Source: Chara braunii (lineage: Eukaryota; Streptophyta; Charophyceae; Charales; Characeae). From it: a DNA stretch of 28,556 nucleotides. The stretch spans positions 2,224,678 to 2,253,233 of the forward strand of contig BFEA01000160.1 in assembly GCA_003427395.1 (NCBI GenBank). The letters are read 5' to 3'. Below the pieces are notes generated by a model that worked only from the letters and a program-made list of their open reading frames with translations, had not been told where the DNA came from and did no database searches. Numbering within the stretch: the first letter of the stretch is position 1; the number at the start of each line of letters is the position of its first letter. Made by a program: the position numbers and the translations under genes. Of the stretch, positions 1 through 8,942 are shown one piece after another.

Positions 1-509
1 CGGGCCCCCGGGACCGGGGCTCGACAACGCTGGGCTTCGCCCCGACCCACAGAGAGTCCCCAAACTGGCCAAGAAAGCCCACAACAGCGAACCCCCGGTC
101 GGGCCTTACCATACTGGGGTGGAGAGGCCAAACTACTCAGATGATAACCAGAAACAAACTCAAATCACATGTGATGCAGAACGGCGATGCCAATGCAATA
201 TGCACGGTGTTCCCACAAGATCTGTTGTTCCCACAAGGTGTTACCCCCATCCTCCTCCTCTTTCCCCAGGCGACACAGTCGCTCCATGGGGACACTCACC
301 TGCAATGATGACACGAAACCAGCTGTTGAACATGGCAACAGCCAGGCTGAGATCGAACAATATCTAGTCGAAAGAGGAGCAATCCTTCTTCATCAGAATC
401 CTCCTTGAGGAGGCGGCTTTGGACGAAAACCAACAGTGGGATGCCGCACCGTTTATCAAACACCTCCAATAGGGAATCCCGTGAATCGACTCAATGACAA
501 GACACAGAA
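1..509. other. GC-rich flank before LINE A, unassigned
   Basis: No domain is recognisable here. Short open stretches occur in several frames, but none shows a motif or a start context that supports a gene. The stretch lies directly upstream of the LINE A ORF2 relic, so it may hold a decayed ORF1 or 5' UTR, but that is position only. An in-frame stop at 495-497 precedes the ATG at 510, so the ORF2 frame does not extend into it. Confidence 0.3.
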
Positions 510-1081
510 ATGAGTGACGGCAATCAACAGATAAGGTGCCTGGTCGCCGATGATGGAGGGTCGTGGCAGCAGCAGTCCCAAAAAGATAGGGGGGATGGCA
601 GCCCCCAACGCCCCTACGCTTGCCCCAACCCCCCCTGCCCAGCCCCGCCAGCTAGAACCCCCCCCCAATGGACAAAAAAAATATTGGCAGCGGACTTTGA
701 CATCAGATCAATCAATGTCAATGGACTGGCAGAGCCAAATGAACAAAAGTGTAAGGCAATATGGGATCAAATACTACAGGACACTGGGGGGAGGTGCCTG
801 GACGTCGTGGCGATCCAAGAGACCCACCTCACGGACTCCCCAACGCACCGGACTAGGGCAGCCCAAATTTGGCCCTACTACACCACATATGCAGCCCCGA
901 GAGCTAATATTTTTCCACAAAGCCCGTGGCCTGGAGCTGATCATAAGATGTGTGCAGTCCTCTTGTCATTTCGTAAGAAACCTGATCAGGGTCAAGGCTT
1001 TCACAAATTGAATACCTCACTTCTGGCCCACAAAGGCTTTAGGGACTTATTCAAGAAGTATGGGTATTCTGGCGTTCGACA
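510..1081 (+). pseudogene. LINE A ORF2, APE endonuclease relic (internally deleted)
   Basis: After a proline-rich leader of about 60 residues comes the N-terminal signature of an apurinic-like (APE) endonuclease: FDIRSINVNGL near 696-728, then LDVVAIQETHL with the metal-binding Glu near 800-832. About 20 residues later the text jumps to ADHKMCAVLLS, which matches the SDHxM end of the same domain, and then to FHKLNTSLL. Roughly the middle of the fold, including the catalytic Asp/Asn strands, is therefore absent between about 895 and 935. The ATG at 510 is the first after an in-frame stop. Nicking activity is not expected. Confidence 0.75.
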
Positions 1082-1672
1082 ATGGATAGACATGACACCT
1101 ACTTCTCATGGTTTAACAATGGGTTAGTATTCCTAGCCAAAAAATGTAGTGAATATTATTATAAACTAATGGCCAAAGATAAATTTGCTAAAGAAATTGA
1201 AATTCAAGAACATATCCTGAACTATGAACGATATCATCCATCAGAACTGAATGATCCAAGCAAATTACAGTCGTTGAAAGACCAACTATCATCCCTTGCT
1301 CAACAGCATTGGCAGGGGCACTTAACTAGAGGTAAATTAACTAAACATAAAACAGAAGGGCAAATGGAGGCTTCCTTTTTTGCCCGCGCTCAGGTAAGAG
1401 CTAGAAAGTCTACCATTGAGGCTTTGCAAAACCCTAACATTCCCTACCAAGGAGATCCTACCACATCGGTTAGGAGTCTAAAAGTCGCTTATGATTTTTT
1501 TAAGGATCTATTCACCTCTAGGATTAATGGTGTCCAAGATGACGAGCCTTTACAAAGCCCGATGGAGGAGGCACTAACACAGCAGCAGAGGATGAAATTA
1601 AGAAAACTTGCCATAAAGAATGAAATCTGGATGACTCTACTACAAATGGAGGAGGACAAAACACCTGGAGTT
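1082..1672 (+). pseudogene. LINE A ORF2, linker up to first RT block
   Basis: This is one open frame, shifted relative to the endonuclease part (frameshift near 1085-1100, where WFNNGL appears in the new frame). It is lysine- and glutamine-rich and helical, and includes FFARAQVRARKS and a late MEEDKTPGV, the usual lead-in to the RT fingers of L1-type elements. The frame is destroyed after the GTT at 1670-1672, where the reversed poly(A) of LINE B begins. The partner exon of the domain starts at 4209. Confidence 0.8.
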
Positions 1673-1673
1673 T

Positions 1674-1800
1674 GTTTTTTTTTTTGAAACAGCCCGTCGG
1701 TGTTAGCGGTGCTGGTAAGAGCAGACTTGGGTAGCACCTGGGGGGGCTCCATCTATTGGTGGGGAGCAGCACCTGCTGGAAACCGGGTCCAGCGTCCCTT
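1674..1800 (-). repeat. LINE B 3' tail module with poly(A)
   Basis: On the minus strand this reads GGGACGCTGGACCC, a hairpin, CAGGTGCTGCTCCCC, ACCAATAGATGGAGC, then TGCTCTTACCA and poly(A). The first hairpin pairs 1775-1780 with 1788-1793, six perfect pairs around a seven-base loop. The second hairpin seen in other copies is degenerate here; only an outer GGTG/CACC plus a few pairs remain. The same module ends LINEs C and D and five short orphan copies in this window. Confidence 0.8.
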
Positions 1801-1844
1801 ACATATACCAGGACCAGCTCACATATTTGACAGTGTGCTCCTGC

Positions 1845-1880
1845 CAGCATTGATTCCCTGAGAGATCAGGGGATTGACTG
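1845..1880 (-). other. LINE B 3' UTR hairpin flanked by CAATC / AATCAATGCTG
   Basis: On the minus strand, CCCTGA (1866-1871) and TCAGGG (1856-1861) form a six-pair stem closed by a four-base loop. The flanks CAATC and AATCAATGCTG recur around different stems at 13087-13128, 24911-24946 and 25028-25065. It sits about 50 bases upstream of the tail module, the same order as at 13087 and 25032. Confidence 0.6.
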
Positions 1881-2101
1881 AGCAGGAGGTCGGGCAGGGG
1901 CCTCTTCACCCTACCTTTGGCGCCAGATACCTGCACTTTCCTCCTGGCCCCCCCACCTCCAGTTCTGAAAAGGTTTCCTGGGGCTGAGTTCCGTAATCCT
2001 CCGGGGGCTCCCTATCCCATGGGACTGCCCCTATCACCCATTCCCTTGTCGGGGTCCCCCTTATCCCTTTGCCCAGCCCTATCACGGCAGTCCCCCTATA
2101 T

Positions 2102-2240
2102 TAAGGCTCGCGGTGGCTGCGATGCTGTGTGCAGTCCCTTCCTACCCCGTGTGCCCTCTCCTGTGGTCCTATAGTAAGGCGCGCGGTGGCTGCTGTGCTG
2201 TGTGCAGTCCCTTCCTGCCCCGTGTGCCTTCCCCTTTATT
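2102..2240 (-). repeat. 73-bp tandem duplication in LINE B 3' UTR
   Basis: Two imperfect copies with a 73-base period start at TAAGGC (2102 and 2175) and share GGTGGCTGC and GTGTGCAGTCCCTTCCT. They lie downstream of the LINE B stop codon and are non-coding. Confidence 0.8.
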
Positions 2241-2248
2241 CGGTGTGC

Positions 2249-3186
2249 TCACTCCATCCCATACCATTGCATATCCACCATGGCCAGCGGGTGCGGGGGG
2301 AAGGGGTCGGGGAAAGCGGAGGCCGGCCGCAGCGGGATCCTTGGGTCCACCATTGTCCACTCCTTGAAACAGATGCAGTAGTCCCTGCTGAACGACCCTC
2401 GGTTGCCTTCCTTGTTGTGCCTGTTATCCTCCTGACCATCTCTGCCATCCCACTTGATGAAGGCCATCATACCCCCGTTGGCGCTGCCGAGCCAGTCCTC
2501 TGAAAATTGTTGAACTTTATCTGTTATGTCTTTTTGTGTCTGAAGCGTATCAAGATGTTCTTTGACTTTCTGCCATTGTGCCCTGAGCTCCTGGTGAACG
2601 AATTGTTTCAACATGTCCGTCATTTCCTCCCCAGCGATGCAGACCCCCTCCATGATATACATGCATCTTCTCCTCCAAATTGCCAAGACAACCGCCCTCC
2701 TTCCTATTTTAAACATATTATTTTCGAAGGTGCTATCTGAGGGGGAGGACCAGGTTTCGCATAAGATCGCCCTCCAATCCCACGACCACCGGGAGTCAGT
2801 ACCTAGACAGCTCCAGACTCTGTCCCACCATCGCCATGTGAGGACAGCCCCCGNGCATTGCANAAAAATATNTTCGATNGTTTCAGGGATNTTTCTGGAG
2901 GGAAACACCGAAACGCAGGCCNTGCACCACGGGAGCGCCCGTCCTGTNTGTTCCAGGTACGTGCGGTCGATCAGCCAGTCATTANTGGGAAGGCANCGGT
3001 GTTCTATCTGCCATTGCAACGAGGCCAGCTTTGCAGGCTTTGACCGCGTGAGGGCGAACCACCGAACAGGGCGGATGACATCGTCCCCCAGATTTCCAGC
3101 GGCCCTGCACGATGTCTTTCAGGTTGACTTTGGGTCGCAGCAGCCGATACGTGGTTTTCACCAAAAGGCTCAGTAGGTTCACCTTC
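2249..3186 (-). pseudogene. LINE B ORF2, C-terminal knuckle region
   Basis: This continues the LINE B protein after the stop at 3187. It begins with KTTYRLLRPKVNL, shifts frame near 3050, then gives LQWQIEH, a CxAC pair and IExIFxQC, a degraded zinc-knuckle of the kind found after L1-type RTs. TWRWWDRVW follows. The end, VDMQWYG followed by a stop, matches VDLQWYG at the end of LINE A. Nine isolated N calls at 2854-2996 hide several residues, including probable zinc ligands. Its role would be RNA or DNA binding during target-primed reverse transcription (family knowledge). Confidence 0.7.
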
Positions 3187-4208
3187 TTAGCTGCCTGGAG
3201 TCAACGACTCGTTCACGCGCACCTCCACGACACTCTCCACACTCTCCGGGTCTCCCGGGACAGCTACCCAATCCCCCTCCTTCAATCCTGGGCCCTTGCG
3301 CAGAATGCGGACCCAGTCCAGCGGGATTGCGAAAATCAGTTGTTCCAGATTCATTTCCAAGTTATGACAATTTTTCAGTGCCGTCCTCATCTGCAGGGCT
3401 GTTTTCCAGTCCATGCTCTCTGCATCCCAAATATCTTTGACCCTGATTATGCCTTTCCTCACCCAGTTGTTCCACGGGGGGGCCAAGCTGCAATAAACCC
3501 TTCCGTTACGGTCTATGATCTTTCTGTTTCCAAACAAGGGTTGTCTGGCTACCTCCTCCCATCTGGATGGCCTGGGCTTATCCGGGAGCGGGAGTTGGCG
3601 CCAAGCCCTCAGACAACGGACCCAGAAGTCATCTTTTGCCAGGTCACCACGGGCTGCCCCCCTGCCCGACATCTGGTCGATCCGGGGGCGTCTCGGTATG
3701 GACCAAAAAAGGTCCTCCAGCCAGGTCAAGGGGTCAACCGTTGGCGGTGTTTGTGGGGCCAGGCAGGCGATCTGTTCCAGCGCGAGGGCACGCCAGGGAA
3801 GCTCCTTTGTAGCTATCATCCTCTTAATCCATTGAACCATGAGCGTCATGGTTTGAGTAGCGGGGTCCAGGATTCCCAGGCCCCCTTTATCCTTGGGTTG
3901 TACAACCGACCGCCAGGCAACTCTATTTATCACATTCTGCAGATCGATGTTACCTCTCCATAGTAGCGCAGTTAGTCGTCGTTTTAGTGACCGCACCGCT
4001 TCCTTACTCAGCGCCCAAATTGCCGATTTGTACCATAAGGCGGCCAGAACTACGTTGTTTATCACTAACGCCCTTCCAATCAGGGAGGTGTGTTGATCAT
4101 TCCAGTGTGCCAGTTTCGCGAGTGCGGGTTTGAGGATCGCCTCATCGGTGGACACCGGCCTTTCGGTTGCTGTTAACATAATTCTCAGCACTCTCACCGG
4201 GGCTGATT
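3187..4208 (-). pseudogene. LINE B ORF2, RT thumb and connection region
   Basis: A long open frame starts mid-protein at APVRVLRIML and carries the block order shared by all four LINEs here: TSLIGRALVINN, LLWRGN, VAWRSVVQPKDKGGLGILDP, then RWEEVARQPLFGN and GIIRVKDIWD. It ends in a stop after VNESLTPGS. No palm motif is present, so the copy cannot polymerise. The predicted start at 4221 is artificial: the true upstream part was lost by 5' truncation, and the last few codons lie in LINE A sequence. Confidence 0.8.
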
Positions 4209-5105
4209 GATGGTCTCCCAAAGGAATTTTGGGAGACTATGTGGCCCTCTCTATCGGATGATCTAATGGAATTCTACAATCAAATCCAGGCGGAAGAACA
4301 AATGAAGGAGATTGTTGGTCAGGGCATTCTCACACTCTTATCCAACATTAGGAATTATAGGTCAATTACACTACTAACAGTGGTTTATAAGATGTTAGTC
4401 AAGGCTTTAACCAACAGGCTCATCCCTGTAATGGCTGATATTATTCACCCATCTCAGACGGGATTCATTAAAGTAAGGAACATGCAGGAAAATGTATTAC
4501 TAATTAATGAAATGATAAAATTATCGAGGCAGAATAAACAGAATGCGACTTTTATATTTATTGATTTTGAAAAATCCTATGATCATGTTGATTGGAGATT
4601 CTTAGATGCTTGTTTGGAAAAATTGAACTTTGGACCAATCATTAGACGATGGGTACAAATTCTACTTTCTAGCGCCACCACTAGGGTGCAGGTCAATGGG
4701 TTGCTCTCACCAGAGATTCGCCTCCAGAGATTGGCGAGACAAGGCGATCCACTGACTCCTTTTTTATTTGTAATCATCATGGAATCTCTCGGATCAAATC
4801 TCAGGACCATCCCTCACCTTAAGAGATTGCAAATTGCGGGGATCCCAGAAGAAGTAGTACCAATTTGCTCCATGTTTGTCGATGACTTAACAATTAGAAT
4901 TGAGGCATCCCCTAAGAATATGGAAGGAATTAAGGCACTCACGGATAAATTCTTATTACTTTTTGACATGGTTGTTAACTGGGGTAATAAGACATTGAGA
5001 TGGTGGATACATTCCCAAGGGGACAGACCACCTGAAATTTCGAGGGTCAAATGGCTCCCCCAGGGAGCACCAATCAGACTTCTGGGAATACTTATTACGA
5101 CATAA
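4209..5105 (+). pseudogene. LINE A ORF2, reverse transcriptase palm
   Basis: The RT resumes here after LINE B. In order: FWETMWPSLSDDL, NYRSITLLTVVYKML (near 4335-4395), HPSQTGFI, motif A FIDFEKSYDHVD (4557-4592) with its catalytic Asp, QGDPLTPFLF (about 4740-4770), and the active-site box FVDD at 4875-4886, both Asp intact. GNKTLRWW and PIRLLGILITT follow before a TAA at 5103-5105. This is the best preserved RT in the window, but it is cut off from its endonuclease and ends early. Confidence 0.9.
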
Positions 5106-6524
5106 GGTAAACCCAATACTAATAATATCTGGATTTCAACATCTGCAATGGAAAAAATGAAGAAATTGAGGAACCAACATATGTCTCTTTTTGGTAGAAC
5201 CCTCATCTTGAATAACGGGGACCATGACACCAAAAATATCATTCGTAGAGTGACTTAATATACTCTCATCTAACCGAAAGCAAAAGGAGATATTGAATTA
5301 CTGGATCCGCTTCTCCAGTGCCAAGCATTGAGACTCCAATGTATTAAACGACTTGTAATTGGAAGAGATCTCCCATGACAACCCTTGACACTGGAGCAGA
5401 TCAGGAGACTAGCCCCATCTACGACTAGACATATTCACCCTCTCAAATGGGTGGAGGATCGTTACTAGACCATACCAAGACAAAGTGCATCATCAAGAAG
5501 GGAAGGGGTAAAACGTGAAGTTATAAAAGACTTAGTACTAGACAACTTTTTGTCAGACCTGCTGAAGACATGGCGAAAACTTCCCCTCCCTAACAAATCT
5601 CCACCTTCTAGATATGAAGAGGTCCTCAGGCAACCTATTTTTGGTAATAGATGGATTACAAATTTAAATGGAAGAGTTTATAGTAGCTCCCAACCTCCTT
5701 GGTCAGCCTGGGTAAAAGCAGGGATACTTAGAGTTAAGGACTTGCGGGATGCAAGGAACAAGAGTTGGAAATTAGAAAAAGAATTGAAAGGTGTGATTAA
5801 ATATGCTAGAAATTTGCCTAACAATCTGGATCAAATAACATCATTCATCCCTCTAGCATGGTTGCTGCTTCTCAAAAAGGGAAGGGATCTCAAGGAAGCG
5901 GACTGGGTAGGGGCTATTCAACCAGGAGGGGATAGAGTGATAGGACAAATCTTCGAGATCCGTCAGGGAGGGGTGATACTTAACATATGTAGAGTGTATA
6001 AAGATCACTCAATCCCTCAATTGAACCAAAATGAAGTAGGTTTTTTTCCTGAATCCACAATGTACAGAATTAGAGTTCTATATTTTTCATCAACCAAAAG
6101 TTGGAAAGCCTTCCTCCCTGAATTCTTAGTTGCTGAGCTACCACTAAACCCTTTGAACTGGGTATGGAGAACTAATAGAAGAAGTAACCCTCAGAGATTG
6201 CACTCGCTCACAGTTAAGGCTTCATACCGCATCCTTCGTCCAAAAATAGACGGCATAGCTGTCTTGAAGGACAAATGGGCTAGGCATCTTAACATTAACT
6301 TGATCGACTCACGACGGTCATCTGGGGAGAATCTGGGAGAAATTAAATGGCATCGTGGGGATGGAAATGCAGAATTCAAATGGGACTATGATATCATGTT
6401 TCACAGTTCGTTCGAATTTCAACCGGGATCTTGTTTAAGACCCCCAGACTTATTTCCAGATTTCTTTCCTCCTTCGGATTTTGTTATAGTTGATCTTCAA
6501 TGGTACGGGGCAGAATCTGCATGA
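5106..6524 (+). pseudogene. LINE A ORF2, connection and C-terminal region
   Basis: From 5106 to 5549 the frame is broken by several stops and a deletion: SLFGRTLILNN is followed almost directly by IIRRVT, losing the LLWRG segment. From 5550 to 6524 one frame is open for 324 residues: LPLPNKSPPSRYEEV, RQPIFGNRWI, GILRVKDLRD, then a lysine-rich stretch and ASYRILRPKIDG. The C-terminus FFPPSDFVIVDLQWYG resembles that of LINE B. The knuckle expected between these blocks is not recognisable; a further internal deletion is likely. Confidence 0.8.
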
Positions 6525-6765
6525 GAAGGCCTACATTGCTGCTTCTTATTATTGCTAGAGCAGTAGGAATGAGTGTAAGATGCACCTAGCTTGTTGTGTC
6601 AGGTTGGATCTGGCGGCTTATATCTAAGCTGAAGAAGCGATTATGTTCCCCTTGGGTCTCGTCAAAAGCAAAATTGGGTAATGCTCCCAGATAGATACAT
6701 AACCGGGTTCATCAGAATATCAAGCCTTGGGCACTAAGGCCCTTCAAAAAAAAAAAAAAAAAAAA
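6525..6765 (+). other. LINE A 3' UTR, terminal hairpin and poly(A)
   Basis: About 220 bases of non-coding sequence end in 20 A (6746-6765). A hairpin, GCCTT (6724-6728) with AAGGC (6736-6740) around a seven-base loop, lies five bases before the A run. Neither GGGACGCTGG nor CCCACCAATAGATGGAGC is present, so this tail is unrelated in sequence to those of LINEs B, C and D. Confidence 0.7.
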
Positions 6766-7450
6766 GTATGCAACCCCGACCATTGTGGCAAGATCAACAG
6801 GTGTACCACTGTGGCTACATCCCACATCAAGACTTGTCTCGGAGCACGCAGAATGGGACGCACAGGATGGCACGTGGGTCTGGCTCAGAGCTGCACTAGT
6901 GACATAACCGCAATATCTGGTAAGTGTATACGCTCCCAACGACCCGTCCTAGACGGCAACCTTCCTCACACAGTTGCAACACGTGCTCCCCCGGGACGCC
7001 CCCATAATAATGATGAGAGACTATAACACGACTCCAGACCCGGCCATTGACGAGAGATCATCTTCTCAAAACGCGCAGCAAAACCCGCCACAGGTCAGCC
7101 ATGATATCAGGGCCCTCGACCACATGATGGTGGACCTTACTCTTACAGATTTGTACCGACAACTACACCCTACCAAAAAAGTTTATACGTGCATCAGGTC
7201 CAGAGAAACGCAAGGTATAGTGAACTCCATAATTGATTTGGGTCTCATATCGGAGGAGATACCAGGGTCACTCACCGTAGCAGAAATCAGCACCATCTCT
7301 CCATGCAAATCCTTTGATCACCACATGATTGTGGTGGGTCTCTCTTTTCACACTCACATTCTAAAGGGACCAGGATTCTTCAAGCTCGATACCAATCTTA
7401 TGAAACTTACCTCTTTCCATACAGTGGTGAGTGAGTTCTGGCCTATTGGG
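6766..7450 (+). pseudogene. LINE C ORF2, APE endonuclease C-terminal part
   Basis: Fragments in two frames align with the second half of an APE domain: SEHAEWDAQDGTWVWLRA near 6840-6890, VSVYAPND near 6920-6945 after a stop, then one frame from 6974 with LPRDAPIIMMRDYNTTPD (normally GDYNT; Gly is Arg here), LTDLYRQLHPTKKVYT, and DHHMIVVGLS with the terminal His near 7320. GPGFFKLDTNL marks the exit from the domain. The N-terminal half with the first metal ligand is missing. Confidence 0.75.
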
Positions 7451-8942
7451 TTACCCAAAAGCCAACGGATGGCAGCCTGGTCCAATGGTTTAACACAGGG
7501 ATCACGCAACTGCGGGAGAGAGTGAAAAAAAATTCAATCAAACATGCAAGAGAACGCAGGGAGACCCTCCATCGCCTGCTAGCTGAGCTAGAGGAACAAG
7601 AAAGTCACTTGATGGACAACCCAATGGATATAGACACATTCAATGTCCTCCAAAGGCCGCAAGACCAGGCACAAAAATTGAGAATTCATGCAATAATCTC
7701 CAAAAATGTAGACAATGGCATGATGACAAGAGTTTTCTTTAGGAAAGCGAAAGCCAGAGGAAGACAAAGTATCGTAGCTTCCCTCAGACACCCCTTTGAT
7801 GACACCCAACCACCGGCTGCTAATGCTTACGAAATAGCAGAATATGCATACTACCAAAGGCTCTTTACATCCGAAACTAGATACAAACCACCTAACACTT
7901 TGCACGAGGCCAGAGATACCCTTCTCAATGTCACCCCGTCGATGTTGACCACACATGACCGGGAGGCAATGGAGGCACCCATCATCGAAGAGGAAATGCT
8001 CCTAGCCCTCCAAGATATGCACGATGAAAAAACATCAAGACTAGACTCATTCTCGAAGGAATCCTGACTCCGATTCTGGGACATATTCAGGTTGGACTTT
8101 TGTCTCTATGTGAATGCGGTATTTCAGGAAGAGACCTTTGGAGACATGATGGGTCAGGGTTTAACCACCATCATTTATAAAAAAATGGATAAGGAAGAGA
8201 TCCGAAATTACCGACCAATCACCCTCCTTCCGTCCCCTATAAGATCGTGATCAAGATGTGGGCCAATAGACTCGTGCCTCATCTGTCACACCTTATTCAC
8301 CCTGACCAGTCCGACTTCATGCCATACCAAAACATACAAGACTCATCCTATTGGTCAATGAAACAGTCCGATATGCTAGACAACGTCAAGTAGATGCGGC
8401 TATTCTCCTCATTGACTTCGAAAAAGCATATGACCATGTTGACTTCCTAAAAATGTGTCTCCAAAAAATAAACTTTGGGCCGTGCTTCAAGAAATTGGTA
8501 ATTTAAAACATCTTTCACCGGAATGTCACCACCAATGTAATGATGAAAGGGCACCTGGGCCCACCAATCACGCGGCAGAGATCGATCAGGCAAGGGGATC
8601 CCATCGCCCCTATGCTCTTCGTCCTCACGATGGAAGCTCTAGCAGCGATGATTAGGGCCAACCCTTAAATACAAAGGATTGAGGTACACGAAATACCCAC
8701 GCATCTGATCCCGATCACATCCATGTTCGCTAATGACCTCATGGTCCTATTCAGAGCCACTGCGGCTAGCCTTCAAGCATTGGCACACACGATCCATCTG
8801 TTTGAAAAAGCGGCAGACATGAGAGTCAATTGGGGAACGAAGACAAAATGATGGTGGCTTAGCCATCCTGACAACCCGCCATCTGCTATGCCTCGTGTGG
8901 ACTGGAAACCTAAGGCCGCAGCCATCAGGGTCCTATGAGTAA
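7451..8942 (+). pseudogene. LINE C ORF2, linker and inactivated reverse transcriptase
   Basis: The frame 7522-8067 carries the linker (RVFFRKAKARGRQS) and ends at the RT entry as DEKTSRLDSF instead of the usual TPGxDG. NYRPITLLP is visible near 8200-8230, followed by frameshifts. Motif A LIDFEKAYDHVD is intact at 8408-8443. QGDPIAPMLFVLTMEAL follows near 8593-8645, and the active-site box reads FAND at 8726-8737: the first catalytic Asp is Asn. Stops lie near 8503 and 8665. It cannot be functional. Confidence 0.85.

Larger units (their letters stand above)
1673..4208 (-). mobile_element. LINE B: 5'-truncated LINE nested in LINE A
   Basis: Read on the minus strand, this contains the RT thumb and C-terminal part of ORF2 (4208 to 2249), a 3' UTR of nearly 600 bases (2248 to about 1800), the conserved structured tail (about 1800 to 1690), and poly(A), seen as poly-T near 1675-1686. 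It starts at the residue run APVRVLRIML, which aligns with PIRLLGILI of LINE A and AIRVL of LINE C, so it lacks endonuclease and RT palm. The insertion lies exactly between two codons of LINE A (GTT then GAT). At most 2 bases are duplicated at the ends. Confidence 0.85.
510..6765 (+). mobile_element. LINE A: L1-like non-LTR retrotransposon, interrupted by LINE B
   Basis: The element runs from an APE endonuclease start, through a linker, RT and long C-terminal region, to a 20-A tail at 6746-6765. Its RT is cut at 1672 and resumes at 4209 in phase: the last residues before the break read DKTPGV and the first after it read DGLPKEFWE, the expected order in L1-type RTs. Everything between is LINE B on the other strand. 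The copy is dead: the middle of the endonuclease is missing, there are frameshifts near 1090 and stops after 5100. From about 930 onward it is visibly AT-richer than LINEs B, C and D, while its first 400 bases are GC-rich. No target-site duplication was found. Confidence 0.85.

Noticed and set aside
1-509. LINE ORF1
   Set aside because: No coiled coil, RRM or CCHC knuckle is visible in any frame; position alone is not enough.
3112-3963. Plus-strand open frame of 283 codons
   Set aside because: It is the antisense shadow of the LINE B thumb region, whose minus-strand frame carries the conserved blocks.
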